A DNA stretch of 64,000 nucleotides from Paenibacillus cookii (GCF_018333375.1 NZ_BORW01000001.1:434001-498000); one strand, 5' to 3'. Positions 54,036 to 63,366 are shown, counted from the stretch's first letter. Made by a program: numbers and translations. Notes: generated by a model not told the origin, from the letters alone.

Positions 54036-55813
54036 TTTCCAACCTCCTTCGGGAAACGAATCAAAATCAAGATTTTCGTTCCTTTCCCCACTTCGCTGTC
54101 AACGGTCATTGTTGAGCCGTCATCATAATACAGCCGCAAAGTGTCCGAAATATGCATCAGTCCGATTCCCATTCTCTTTTGTCCGCTAGCCGATGTCAGT
54201 TGTTTTAACTGATCTCGACTCATACCAGCTCCATTGTCTTCAATCGTTATCCATAATTCCCCTGGCTTTACGATAGAGGAAATCTTAATGTTTCCCCCTC
54301 GGTTCAAAGGAACGAATCCATGGAAAACCGCATTTTCCACAAGTGGTTGTAGCAGCATACGTGGAATTTTGAAATGTTTGGATTCAGGCTCTATGTTCAA
54401 AACCAGTTCATATTTACAATCATAACGCATCTCTAAAATGACCAAGTACTTCTCGATGATCTCCAACTCTTCCGAAAGGGTGATCAGTTGGCCGTTTTTG
54501 CCCATATTGGCTTGCAAGAGACGGGTTAATGCAGCCAGGCCTTCATCGGCCCGGTTATTTTCCCCGGAACGGATCAGCCAACGTAATGTACTTAACGTAT
54601 TATAAAGAAAATGAGGATGAATCCGGTAGGTGACGGCTTTAATTTCAGCCTCCATTTTTTGTCTTTCTTCCTCTCCTACCCTCGTCATCAATAGCTCTAT
54701 TTCATCAAGCATTTTGTTGAAGTGCCTGCTCATAAGTCCAAATTCATCAGTAGCTTTCACTTGGGTGCGAACCTTCAAATCCCCTTGTTGAACTTTTCTC
54801 ATTCCGATGGTCAATTGTTTAATCGGATTGGTTACCCATTTCGCGATGATTAAACCAATGATGACGGCAATCAAGGCAAAACCCGAGGATGTTAATAAAA
54901 TGCGACTATGAAGTTTGTCCAGCGCCCCGGTAATTTCTGATGCCGGAACTGTACCCACCAATATCCACCCGTTGCTTAACAACTGCTTGACTCCGTAATA
55001 ATGAGTATTCTTCATTGTTATTTCAAATTCCGCAGCATCTTTTAACACAATTTGTTCGTAAAGCTCCCGGCTAGAAACAACTTGTCCGACTTTGGACAAA
55101 TCGGGATCAATCACGATTTTCCCATGCCGATTAACGACCATAAAGCTTCCCGTCTCACCTAATTTCACTTGACTGATCGTATCAATGATTGACTTCCCGT
55201 TTAAATTCACTAGTAATATTCCGATTTGATCCAAAGATTGAAAATCTTTCATGGCTCGGCTGATCGGAAGAACCAGGTCGGTGTTTTCTCCCCCGCCACT
55301 AAAGGGGTCTCTACGTAAGCCCAACCAAACCAGTTCCCCGTCCTTCTCTCTAGATTCCTTCACCCACTCCAAGCTGCTAAAATCCATTCGCTTTAGTTTT
55401 ACGGATGAGAATGTACCGCTACCCCAACCAAGACTGCCGTCTTTCACGATATTTATGCTTCTCACAAAGGAACTCGAGAACACGACATTATTTAGTCGAG
55501 CCGCCATGTCCCGACTCAAATCTACTTGGGTACCGAGAGAGCTGCTTTTAAAGTGGTTGACGGATTGTTGGATATTTAAGTCGCTATAGATCAAATCCGA
55601 TGTATCGCTACCCACATTAAGAATCGACGATAAGGAATCAGCCGTTTGCTTAGTCAATTGTATAGCCGAAGCCCGAACATTTTTCTTTACCAAGGCGGAT
55701 GATTCCAGATAAAAGGAAAATCCAGATAAAATAGTCGGAATAAGGATGATGAACAAAAACGCCAATATCATTTTGGTAGCGAATCGGTTCTTCATTCGAT
55801 TAAAAAATGACAT
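54032..55813 (-). CDS. Sensor histidine kinase, YesM family
   Basis: A 593-residue kinase. The first membrane segment is at about 15-35; a long extracellular sensor region (dCache-like) follows, then a second segment (about 305-325). HAMP (TNPIKQLTIGMRKVQQGDLKVRT, about 328-350), the His_kinase domain with the phosphoacceptor His in ITYRIHPHFLYNTLSTLRWLIRSG, and an HATPase domain (MLLQPLVENAVFHGFVP; GIGLMHISDTLRLYY) are present. It starts behind GGGAGATGAG. Probably senses a sugar-derived signal. Confidence 0.94.
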   Translation of the reverse strand: MSFFNRMKNRFATKMILAFLFIILIPTILSGFSFYLESSALVKKNVRASAIQLTKQTADSLSSILNVGSDTSDLIYSDLNIQQSVNHFKSSSLGTQVDLSRDMAARLNNVVFSSSFVRSINIVKDGSLGWGSGTFSSVKLKRMDFSSLEWVKESREKDGELVWLGLRRDPFSGGGENTDLVLPISRAMKDFQSLDQIGILLVNLNGKSIIDTISQVKLGETGSFMVVNRHGKIVIDPDLSKVGQVVSSRELYEQIVLKDAAEFEITMKNTHYYGVKQLLSNGWILVGTVPASEITGALDKLHSRILLTSSGFALIAVIIGLIIAKWVTNPIKQLTIGMRKVQQGDLKVRTQVKATDEFGLMSRHFNKMLDEIELLMTRVGEEERQKMEAEIKAVTYRIHPHFLYNTLSTLRWLIRSGENNRADEGLAALTRLLQANMGKNGQLITLSEELEIIEKYLVILEMRYDCKYELVLNIEPESKHFKIPRMLLQPLVENAVFHGFVPLNRGGNIKISSIVKPGELWITIEDNGAGMSRDQLKQLTSASGQKRMGIGLMHISDTLRLYYDDGSTMTVDSEVGKGTKILILIRFPKEVGK

Positions 55814-55847
55814 TTGCTGCTCATCTCCCTAGTTTGTTTCATAGACA

Positions 55848-55875
55848 TATATAATCAATGCTTTAAGTGACGCAA
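55848..55875 (-). promoter_or_regulatory. Possible promoter of yesM-yesN-binding protein
   Basis: Minus-strand TTGCGT (55870-55875) and TATATA (55848-55853) with a 16-base spacer, about 40 bases before the yesM start. Tentative. Confidence 0.35.
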
Positions 55876-56082
55876 CCCAATCGGATTGCACCACATTTCT
55901 CCATTATTGATTATAATACCAATCCGCTCAACAATCATTGCCATTTCCTGACGGGGGGCTTCGGGTAACCGAATCTCCCGACGCTTCCATTTCATGGAGT
56001 AAAAATTAATCGTACGAAAGTGAAACGAGCGAAATTTCATAGGCGCTCACACCTGTACTGTCTATTGTTATGTCGTATATTC

Positions 56083-56096
56083 AGCAAACGCTTTCA
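56083..56096. promoter_or_regulatory. cre-like site between GH66 and yesM
   Basis: The minus strand reads TGAAAGCGTTTGCT, matching 12 of 14 cre consensus positions, downstream of the GH66 terminator and upstream of yesM. Could repress yesMN in rich sugar. Confidence 0.4.
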
Positions 56097-56109
56097 TATA
56101 GTACGGAAA

Positions 56110-56148
56110 ACCAAAACGAGCGAGCTTAGAATCCCGCCTCATTTTGGT
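56110..56148. terminator. Terminator-like hairpin after the GH66 gene
   Basis: ACCAAAACGAG pairs imperfectly with CTCATTTTGGT, with T-rich flanks on both strands, about 20 bases after the GH66 stop. Confidence 0.5.
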
Positions 56149-56163
56149 ATCTTTTCTAGCGTG

Positions 56164-57951
56164 TTATTTATACGATATTTTGATTAAATCCCAGTATTTT
56201 AACTTTGGCAGCTCAATAGCGACTTGGCCGTCCTTTTGTTCAAACGCCAATTCAACAGGCGACCCTCCATAGTAGTCCGGGGAAGCAAACATAATCCGAT
56301 CCACTTCTCCGCTTGTTCGAACTGCAACTTTCACATTTTGGCGCTCGGTAGGTTCGGTCTGTTCTCCGGCGGAATCATTCCAATCCATCGTTGCCGCATC
56401 TGTGAAGTTAATGAAATGAATAATATCATCGCCATCCCTCTGCTTGGCAAAGGACCATACTTTACCTTGATCGGCAGATGCAGAAATTTGTACGTCGCCT
56501 GTTCCCTCAACTGTGGTCTTGGATTCCTCCAATCCGCCTCGCAGAATATTCTGATAAGCTACAAGGAAATCGTAATAATGAATTAATTGCTTCTCAAGCT
56601 CAACCGGAATTTTCAAATTCTTGTTTGGAAAATATTCTTTAGCCAACATGTTCTCCCCAAGCTCGAGGTGGGATCCGCCGGAAGCAAAAATAACCGCATC
56701 GGTCAGTAGGACCCCCGGAGTATTAAACTCCCCCGGAGCGTTGGCCAGATCATAATTCATATAGGCGGCCAATACCGTATTTAACCGTTGTTTGCTATAT
56801 TTCGTGTTCTGATCGATAATTTCTTTCAGGTTTTTATACTTCGGATGACCATCCCATACTTCCGTATACAGAAAATCCAGAGGTGCGTTAGGGGCCAAAA
56901 AGGCTTGACCGTACTGCCCGACCGCATTCATGACGTAGTATACATCTAATTGTTCCTTAGCTTTTTTCAAAAAGGAAACGTATCCTTCAGGCAGTTTGAC
57001 ACTTTCTCCCTGCGCATTCCAAAGACCTCCACGGTCCCCTAACTGGTCTACATGCCACCCGTCAAAGGGCAGATGCTCAAAAACTTCGGCTTCCTTCGAG
57101 ATCAAATAATTCTGCCATTCCGTGTTCGATGGATCATATAGCATAATGTCACTGGCCCATCCTTCCGGAAGTGGATGTTTATCCTGATTTGTCGCGCTTG
57201 GATCTTTAAAGAGCCCCCACTCCCGTTTGACTCCGTCCTTCTCCGCGTCTTCATATGCTCCGAAGATCAGGTTGTAATTCATTGCTTTCATGTTGCGGGC
57301 GTGGACCAGATCGATATAACCTTTCACCGTATTGAAAGCAACCGGGCGGTTTGCGATATCCTCCCAGCTTTTTGCCGGTTGGCCTCCATCCATCTTAATC
57401 GGCGTCTGATGCTTATATTGCCAATCATAAAATTGCACCCCGTTGATATGGAATCGGTTCAGACGTTCAATGACCGCTGCCATCTCATCTTGGCTCATTT
57501 CATGAAAATCCGCCAAATACCCGTACCGAGGGAATTTAGTCCAATCGGAGGAAACATCCACTGCGATATTAAGATGATCCTTTGCCTCTCCATTTTGGAT
57601 CGAGAAAATCTCGGCCATATAGCCCTTTCCGTCCTCTTTCGGAGGAGTCCAAGTCCAATCCAGCTTTTCGCCAGAACCTTTCAATACCTGTTCTTCGATC
57701 ACTTTCTCCAGATGGCGGTACTGGACTCTAACCTCCGCATCACTAACGCTTTCCTTAAAATAAAGCGTAAAGTTTACTTGTTCTCCAGGCTCATAGGCCG
57801 CCTTATCCGTTGCGACTCGGTCCATCATTGACTCACCCGTCACCTCTTCCGCTTTTAACAATTGCTTTTTATTGCAGCCTGCAATCAAGACCGTCAAACA
57901 ACTTAATATTACAAGTGAAGTTCTCCCCAACTCCCAAAATTTCTTTACCAT
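56164..57951 (-). CDS. GH66 dextranase-type lipoprotein
   Basis: A 595-residue surface glycoside hydrolase. The signal peptide has a lipobox (TVLIAGC, Cys about 26). The GH66 catalytic Asp is in FDGWHVDQLGDRGG (about residue 302) and the acid/base Glu in DFLYTEVWDGHPK (about 364), spaced about 62 apart as in known dextranases. Barrel signatures NGVQFYDWQYKHQTPI and WASDIMLYDPSN are present. I see no CBM35 insertion, which marks cycloisomaltooligosaccharide glucanotransferases, so dextranase is more likely. It is last after SBP-permease-permease. Confidence 0.9.
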   Translation of the reverse strand: MVKKFWELGRTSLVILSCLTVLIAGCNKKQLLKAEEVTGESMMDRVATDKAAYEPGEQVNFTLYFKESVSDAEVRVQYRHLEKVIEEQVLKGSGEKLDWTWTPPKEDGKGYMAEIFSIQNGEAKDHLNIAVDVSSDWTKFPRYGYLADFHEMSQDEMAAVIERLNRFHINGVQFYDWQYKHQTPIKMDGGQPAKSWEDIANRPVAFNTVKGYIDLVHARNMKAMNYNLIFGAYEDAEKDGVKREWGLFKDPSATNQDKHPLPEGWASDIMLYDPSNTEWQNYLISKEAEVFEHLPFDGWHVDQLGDRGGLWNAQGESVKLPEGYVSFLKKAKEQLDVYYVMNAVGQYGQAFLAPNAPLDFLYTEVWDGHPKYKNLKEIIDQNTKYSKQRLNTVLAAYMNYDLANAPGEFNTPGVLLTDAVIFASGGSHLELGENMLAKEYFPNKNLKIPVELEKQLIHYYDFLVAYQNILRGGLEESKTTVEGTGDVQISASADQGKVWSFAKQRDGDDIIHFINFTDAATMDWNDSAGEQTEPTERQNVKVAVRTSGEVDRIMFASPDYYGGSPVELAFEQKDGQVAIELPKLKYWDLIKISYK

Positions 57952-57981
57952 ATCGCTACTTCTCCCATCTTCGTTAATGAA

Positions 57982-58815
57982 CTAACCTTTTACACCGCCT
58001 TCATTAAATCCGCCTTGTACGAACTTCTTCTGGAAAACAACGTAAAGAAACACGGTTGGAATCAGCGCAATGATTGAAGCCGCAAACACCCAGCCGTAGT
58101 TGGTTGCGTATTTATCGTTAAACATAAGCAAAGCGATCGGCAGTGTTCTCATCGCCTCGTCTTTAATAATGACAAGTGCCGTAAAATATTCCTCCCACGT
58201 GCCTTGGAAGGACAATACCGCTAAAGTTCCGATCGCCGGAAGGGATTGCGGCAAATAAATATTCCAGAAAATCCGCCAATTACCGCCCCCGTCTATGAGG
58301 ACGGACTCCTCATATTCCTTGGGGATGCTTTGGAAAAAACCTCGGAGGAAGAACGTACTCCCGACTACTCCGCCCCCAATATAAATCAGCCATAGCCCCC
58401 AGTAGGTGCTTACCAGTCCAAGGTTTTTGATAATAAGAAACTGCGGGATAATATTAATGACACCCGGGATCATCGTCGTCAACAAGAATACGCGGAAAAG
58501 CAGTTCCTTGCCCGGAAACTGAAATCTGGCGAATCCGTAGGCCGTTAAGCATCCCAGCAGCATACTGCCGACCATGGATACGACCGTCACAAGCGAACTG
58601 TTCAGGAAGTAACGGGCAAAATTATTTTTGTTCCAAACAAGAAAATAGTTGTCCAGATTGGGGACCACCGAGAAAATTTCTTTCGGTCGTGGCAGTGAAT
58701 ACGCACTCTTGATAAAACTAGTCAAGATCATATATACAAAGGGAAACAGAAACGCTAGCGCCCCCATAATAATGACGGCATATACGAGGAGTTGAAGATA
58801 CCATTTTGTTTTCAT
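57982..58815 (-). CDS. Sugar ABC transporter permease, MalG type
   Basis: A 277-residue permease with about six membrane segments, first near 10-30 (LLVYAVIIMGALAFLFPFVYMI). The EAA motif is shown by EYEESVLIDGGGNWRIFWNIYLPQSLPAIGTLAVLSF (about 175-210). It starts 12 bases after the MalF-type permease stop. Paired with the MalF-type gene upstream and GH66 gene 30 bases downstream. No ATPase here; in Firmicutes a shared MsmX-type ATPase usually serves such systems. Confidence 0.93.
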   Translation of the reverse strand: MKTKWYLQLLVYAVIIMGALAFLFPFVYMILTSFIKSAYSLPRPKEIFSVVPNLDNYFLVWNKNNFARYFLNSSLVTVVSMVGSMLLGCLTAYGFARFQFPGKELLFRVFLLTTMIPGVINIIPQFLIIKNLGLVSTYWGLWLIYIGGGVVGSTFFLRGFFQSIPKEYEESVLIDGGGNWRIFWNIYLPQSLPAIGTLAVLSFQGTWEEYFTALVIIKDEAMRTLPIALLMFNDKYATNYGWVFAASIIALIPTVFLYVVFQKKFVQGGFNEGGVKG

Positions 58816-58827
58816 CGTCCGCCCCTC

Positions 58828-59796
58828 CTACAACATTTTCTGATTGCCGAATTTCTTCATCTGGGTGTACGTCACCAAAAATACGGTGATTCCCATCATG
58901 ACGGCAACAGCGGAAGCATATCCGAAGTTAAAATTTTTGAACGCCTGCATGTACATCAAGCTTGGAAGCGTCTGGGTCTGGTCCATCGGCCCTCCTCTGG
59001 TGATGAAATACACCTGCGGGAAGAAGTTAAAGGCCCCGTTAACCAGATTTATGATCACAAACGCGGTTACCGGCGCGAGCATGGGCACCGTAATGCTCCA
59101 AAACTGTTTGATTCCGCTCGCACCGTCGATTTGGGCGGCCTCATAATATTCTTTCGATATCCCCTGAAGACCCGCCAAATATATGACAACCCCCCAACCA
59201 ACAGTCTTCCAGATATGGAACAGCCAAATAACGATCATGGCCGTCCAGTAATTTGACAAAAAATTGACCGGCTCCGGGAAAATGCCGAGAACCTTATAAA
59301 AAATGAAGTTGATAAGGCCGTACTCCCCGCCTGCAAACAAAAATCTGAACAAAAATGCAACGACAATCCAGGACGTAATAATTGGTAAATAATACACGGT
59401 TCTGAACACAAGTTTGTATTTTACAAAGTGAAGATTGATCAATACAGCAAATACGATCGCCAACAGCCAATTAATCGGCACGGTAACGATCACGTTCAGA
59501 ATGGTGTTGCGAATTGCCATCAATACCTTGTTGTTGGGGTCAGTAAAAGCCGAAATATAATTTTCGAATCCGACAAAGGGATTCTCCGCATTTGGCATGA
59601 TACTGTAGTCCTGAAAGCTGATAATGATATTTCGGATCATAGGGTAAACGACAAATACCGCCGTTCCGAGCACCCCCAAAAAAATAAAAGGCAAAACCGC
59701 CATCCATTGTTTAAAGCCTTTTTTCATCCGAGTTGCCGCTGGCGGTTTATTTCCAGTTTGCGGTTGGCTGGCCAATGGAATTGACATCTTCACCAC
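58828..59796 (-). CDS. Sugar ABC transporter permease, MalF type
   Basis: A 322-residue permease. About six membrane segments begin near 25-50 (KQWMAVLPFIFLGVLGTAVFVVYPMIRNI). The EAA motif is EYYEAAQIDGASGIKQFWSITVPMLAPVTAFV (about 215-245). It lies 75 bases after the binding-protein gene; a perfect palindrome lies in the gap. The sequence fits the MalF/LacF group of dextrin- and isomaltose-type importers. Confidence 0.93.
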   Translation of the reverse strand: MVKMSIPLASQPQTGNKPPAATRMKKGFKQWMAVLPFIFLGVLGTAVFVVYPMIRNIIISFQDYSIMPNAENPFVGFENYISAFTDPNNKVLMAIRNTILNVIVTVPINWLLAIVFAVLINLHFVKYKLVFRTVYYLPIITSWIVVAFLFRFLFAGGEYGLINFIFYKVLGIFPEPVNFLSNYWTAMIVIWLFHIWKTVGWGVVIYLAGLQGISKEYYEAAQIDGASGIKQFWSITVPMLAPVTAFVIINLVNGAFNFFPQVYFITRGGPMDQTQTLPSLMYMQAFKNFNFGYASAVAVMMGITVFLVTYTQMKKFGNQKML

Positions 59797-59822
59797 TCCT
59801 TTTCCTTCCGGTTAAAGATGCG

Positions 59823-59846
59823 TCGCCTGATGATATCATCAGGCGA
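59823..59846. repeat. Perfect 24-base palindrome between binding-protein and permease genes
   Basis: TCGCCTGATGAT and its exact complement are adjacent, forming a 12-bp hairpin if single-stranded. It lies between the SBP stop and the permease start. It may stabilise the upstream mRNA or attenuate downstream transcription. Confidence 0.75.
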
Positions 59847-59871
59847 AGCTCCCTTATAACTCTTGTTTCAA

Positions 59872-61179
59872 TTATTTATTAAGAATAGCCTCGATATTTT
59901 TTGCAGCTTCATCCAGGGCGGCTTTCGGTTCCGATTCGCCGCGTACCGCTTTTTCGATCGCCAGGTTTACGATCGTCTCCATTTCACCATACTGCGGAAT
60001 CGGTGGCCGTGGGAGAGCCTTTTCCAACTGCTTCACGTATTCCGCCACGTATGGTTCTTTCAAAACAGATGGATCGTTTGCAGCCTTTTGATTTGTCGGA
60101 ATCAATCCGGCTTTGGCCAACATTTTTTGGGGTTCTTCCGTAGTCAACCACTTGGCAAATGTCCAAGCTTCTGCCGGGTGTTTAGAATTTGCGAAAATAA
60201 CTAAGTTCTCACCACCGACAACCGAACGACTGCCCCCAGGGCCTTCAGGAATTTGCGTCCATATCGTATCCTCGATGTTAAAGTTTGCATTCTCTTCATT
60301 CATCAATGTGCTAAAGAACCAGGGACCATCATCAATCATGAAATATTCATTGTTTTTCAATCCGTCCCATACTCCCGGTTCGCCGCCAAGCATGGTAGGG
60401 ATAATCAACCCTTCTTTGCCCCACTGTACAATTGTCTCAAGTGCCTTCACGCTTTCAGGGCCATTTAAATAGCCTTCAACTTTGGTATAATCCTCGTTTG
60501 TCAAAACCCCGCCAAGGCTCCAAAAGTAAGGCGACACTCCCCATACATGCGCTCCCGAGATACCAATTGCGCCTTTGGCTCCTTTCTCCATCGCCTTTTT
60601 GGAAGCCGAAACAAACTCATCCATCGTTTTTGGCGCTTCTGTAAGCCCTATTTTCTCCAAAAGCGTCTTATTATAAATCGCGATCTTTGTGTTCGTATTC
60701 AAAGGAACACCATAGTAACCGCTGTCAAAATGGTTTGTTTCCATCGGCGCATCAAATACGCTGGACTTCACTTCCTCAAACCCTTCCATTTTGCTGACGT
60801 CTTGCAGTGCGCCCATTTTCGCGAATTCAGGAACCCAGATAATATCCATTCTCATCAGATCCGGCGCGGCATCACCGGCCACACCCGCAATAACTTGCTC
60901 TTTCAACCCTTCATAAGGCATTCGGGTCAAATTCACCTTGATCTCAGGATGCTCTTCTTCGAATTTCGGAACTACCTCTTCCATCAGCACTTTTTCTTCC
61001 TGTTCCCCGTAGGTATGCCAGTATTCGATTGTTACTTGCTTTTGGCCGCTGTTTCCGGAGCCCGTCTTGTCTGATTTACTGTTCGAAGCCGAGCCGCCGT
61101 TACTTCCGCCACAAGCTGACAATGATATTGCCAAAACAGCCGCCATAACACCAAAAGATATCTTTTTGTGCAACTTCAT
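59872..61179 (-). CDS. Sugar-binding lipoprotein of the ABC importer
   Basis: A 435-residue binding protein. The signal peptide ends in the lipobox SLSAC (Cys about 23) with a Gly/Ser-rich stretch after it. TIEYWHTYGEQEEKVLMEEVVPKFEEEHPEIKVNLTRM (about 55-92) and the C-terminal AAKNIEAILNK are typical. It is similar to the protein at 51213-52472. It is the first gene before the two permeases and the GH66 gene. A cre-like site and a terminator lie upstream. Confidence 0.95.
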   Translation of the reverse strand: MKLHKKISFGVMAAVLAISLSACGGSNGGSASNSKSDKTGSGNSGQKQVTIEYWHTYGEQEEKVLMEEVVPKFEEEHPEIKVNLTRMPYEGLKEQVIAGVAGDAAPDLMRMDIIWVPEFAKMGALQDVSKMEGFEEVKSSVFDAPMETNHFDSGYYGVPLNTNTKIAIYNKTLLEKIGLTEAPKTMDEFVSASKKAMEKGAKGAIGISGAHVWGVSPYFWSLGGVLTNEDYTKVEGYLNGPESVKALETIVQWGKEGLIIPTMLGGEPGVWDGLKNNEYFMIDDGPWFFSTLMNEENANFNIEDTIWTQIPEGPGGSRSVVGGENLVIFANSKHPAEAWTFAKWLTTEEPQKMLAKAGLIPTNQKAANDPSVLKEPYVAEYVKQLEKALPRPPIPQYGEMETIVNLAIEKAVRGESEPKAALDEAAKNIEAILNK

Positions 61180-61242
61180 TACTATGAAACCCCCTTGTGC
61201 AATTTAACTTACTCTTTTATTATGAGGCGGAACTCCATGGCG

Positions 61243-61256
61243 AGTAACCGTTTACA
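61243..61256. promoter_or_regulatory. cre-like site upstream of the SBP gene
   Basis: The minus strand reads TGTAAACGGTTACT, matching 13 of 14 cre consensus positions, about 65 bases before the SBP start. It suggests catabolite repression of the importer operon. Confidence 0.5.
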
Positions 61257-61311
61257 TTTAGCTCAAGGTGAACAATATTGCGAAGTTAGAGTTTCCAAAT
61301 ATACCCAATTC

Positions 61312-61359
61312 AAAAAAGGTGCATTATATTTTGATGGAATCTCAAAATAATGCACCTTT
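61312..61359 (-). terminator. Terminator of the GH13 gene
   Basis: Minus-strand AAAGGTGCATTATTTTGA pairs with TCAAAATATAATGCACCTTT around a short loop and is followed by TTTTTTG. A long stem, about 225 bases after the GH13 stop. Confidence 0.8.
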
Positions 61360-61584
61360 AGCAACTTTTATTTACCAACTACTTAGGGCTTGCTGAACGC
61401 TTCTTTAACAGGGATTCGGAAATAGGCGCCCGCGAGATAGTATCGTAAAATGAAGCAAAAAAGATCACGTAGCCTGCGCTCCCAATGCCGTTCCGCTGAG
61501 CCGGATGCCATGCTAATTACAGAAAGCCTGATTCTCGCGTGTGCGGTAGATCTGATTGGACGACAGAAGGGGCAGCCCCTTCTT

Positions 61585-63270
61585 TTATACCAATCTATAT
61601 ACTCTCGCTTCATAAGGTCTGAGGTTCCACTCACTGATCGGTCTTTCAGTCACGTTTTCGTAATTGGAAATGATTAATTGACTTCCACTACGATATTCCT
61701 CCAGCTTTTCCGGAAGCGTGAATTCCGCCTCCCTGTCAGAGAAATTGAGAATCACGATCCATTTTTCGTTTCGCCAAGTTCGGGTATAAGCATAAATTTG
61801 CTCATGCTCTTCAGCCACGATGTCATAATCGCCATAGATCATAATCGGATGCTGCTTGCGCAATTGGATCAATTTTTTGTAGTAATGAAAAATGGAATCC
61901 TTATCCCGAAGCGCATCCTCGACATTAATCTCCTTAAAGTTGGGATTTACTCCGATCCAAGGCTCTCCTGTCGTGAATCCGGCGTGTTTGCTTTCGTTCC
62001 ATTGCATCGGAGTTCTTGCGTTATCCCGGGATTTTGCATAGATCGCGGCCATCGCTTGCTCCACCGGCATGCCCCCGTCATGAACCGCCTCTTTAAAGAA
62101 ATTTAGCGTCTCGATATCCCGGTATTGGTCGATATTATCGAATTTCACGTTCGTCATGCCAATTTCCTCGCCCTGAAAAATGTAAGGCGTGCCCTGAAGG
62201 GTGTGAAGGAACGTGGCCAGAAGCTTGGCCGACTCTTTCCGGTATACCGTGTCGTCGCCAAAACGGGACACCATACGAGGTTGGTCGTGGTTGTTCAGAT
62301 AAAGGCTGTTCCAGCCTCTGCCGTTCAGTCCGTACTGCCATTTGTTCGTAACGGCTTTCAAGTCGGCCAGCTTCCACTTGGTGAAGTTCCACTTCCCGCC
62401 TTCCCCGGCGTCGATATCCATCGTCTCGAAATGAAATACCATGTTTAATTCCTTGTTAGCCGGATCCGTATAGCGCGCAGCCAGCTCCGGCGTCACTCCC
62501 GGCATCTCCCCGACGGTCATGACGTCGTATTTGGACAATACCTCTTCGTTCATTTCTTTCAGATATTGCTCCAACCTCGGCCCGCAGAGGAAAAACTCGC
62601 CTCCCCAAGCATATTTGTCATCCCCAGCGCTCGGCAGACCTTCCGCTTTTGAAATACAATTGATCACGTCCATGCGGAATCCGTCGATCCCCTTCTCTAA
62701 CCAGAAAGTCATCATATCGTATACCGCACGCCGAAGCCTTGGATTTTCCCAATTCAAATCCGGCTGCTTCTTCGAAAACAGATGCAGGTAGTATTCATCC
62801 GTCACCTCGTCATATTGCCATGCTGAGCCGCCGAAGAAAGATACCCAATTGTTCGGTTCGGAACCGTCCCCTTTCCCGGGTTTCCAAATATAAAAATCAC
62901 GGTAAGGATTATCTTTGGATTTTTTGGATTCCTGAAACCAGGAATGCTCGTCAGAGGAATGATTGACTACGAGGTCCATAATCAACCGAATACCGCGTTC
63001 ATGAAGGCCGTGGAGCAGCTCCTCCCAATCGTCCATTGTGCCGAATTCATCCATAATATCCTGATAATCGCTGATGTCGTATCCATTATCGTCGTTCGGA
63101 GATTTATAGACCGGACTCAACCACACGATGCCTACTCCGAGCTCCTTCAAATAATCTAATTTGCTGATGATCCCCCGCAAATCTCCGATCCCGTCTCCGT
63201 TGCTGTCCATGAAGCTACGGGGATAAATCTGATAAACGACTTCTTCTTGCCAAAAAGCGCCCATTTTCAC
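61585..63270 (-). CDS. GH13 alpha-glucosidase, oligo-1,6-glucosidase type
   Basis: A 561-residue cytoplasmic GH13 enzyme. Catalytic residues are the nucleophile Asp201 (GFRMDVINCI), the acid Glu255 (MTVGEMPG) and the third Asp in LNNHDQPRMVS. The Val after the nucleophile (MDVI) is the residue typical of alpha-1,6-specific enzymes; maltases usually have Thr or Ala. The barrel motif DLVVNHSSDEHSWF is at about 99-112. No signal peptide. It should cut isomaltose and isomaltooligosaccharides imported by the ABC system. Separate transcript from the SBP operon. Confidence 0.92.
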   Translation of the reverse strand: MKMGAFWQEEVVYQIYPRSFMDSNGDGIGDLRGIISKLDYLKELGVGIVWLSPVYKSPNDDNGYDISDYQDIMDEFGTMDDWEELLHGLHERGIRLIMDLVVNHSSDEHSWFQESKKSKDNPYRDFYIWKPGKGDGSEPNNWVSFFGGSAWQYDEVTDEYYLHLFSKKQPDLNWENPRLRRAVYDMMTFWLEKGIDGFRMDVINCISKAEGLPSAGDDKYAWGGEFFLCGPRLEQYLKEMNEEVLSKYDVMTVGEMPGVTPELAARYTDPANKELNMVFHFETMDIDAGEGGKWNFTKWKLADLKAVTNKWQYGLNGRGWNSLYLNNHDQPRMVSRFGDDTVYRKESAKLLATFLHTLQGTPYIFQGEEIGMTNVKFDNIDQYRDIETLNFFKEAVHDGGMPVEQAMAAIYAKSRDNARTPMQWNESKHAGFTTGEPWIGVNPNFKEINVEDALRDKDSIFHYYKKLIQLRKQHPIMIYGDYDIVAEEHEQIYAYTRTWRNEKWIVILNFSDREAEFTLPEKLEEYRSGSQLIISNYENVTERPISEWNLRPYEARVYRLV

Positions 63271-63366
63271 CTAAATTCCTCCCAATACCGCATATAAATA
63301 AACGTTTCAAATTCATCTTAAAAAATCTCTCTTTCATGTACAACATTCTATAATCTCCAAAACATC

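Larger units (their letters stand above)
55814..56163. other. Intergenic region between the GH66 gene and yesM
   Basis: A 350-base interval with the GH66 terminator-like hairpin, a cre-like site and a possible yesM promoter. A 61-codon frame (55855-56040) reads MKFRSFHFRTINFY and so on, but has no clear RBS and no family resemblance, so I do not call it a gene. Confidence 0.5.
61180..61584. other. Intergenic region between the GH13 and SBP genes
   Basis: A 405-base gap with a terminator (61315-61359), a cre-like site (61243-61256) and a GC-rich palindrome (about 61566-61584). I see no supported gene; the frame at 61383-61634 lacks a start context and overlaps the GH13 end. Confidence 0.5.

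Noticed and set aside
55855-56040. A 61-codon frame between GH66 and yesM (MKFRSFHFRTINFY...)
   Set aside because: No ribosome binding site, no family resemblance, and it overlaps the putative yesM promoter.
56164-57951. Cycloisomaltooligosaccharide glucanotransferase instead of dextranase
   Set aside because: No CBM35-like insertion seen and the length is on the dextranase side, though sequence alone does not settle it.
61383-61634. An 83-codon minus frame overlapping the end of the GH13 gene
   Set aside because: It overlaps the GH13 coding end in another frame, has no start context, and is rich in the odd Arg/Cys/His use typical of shadow frames.
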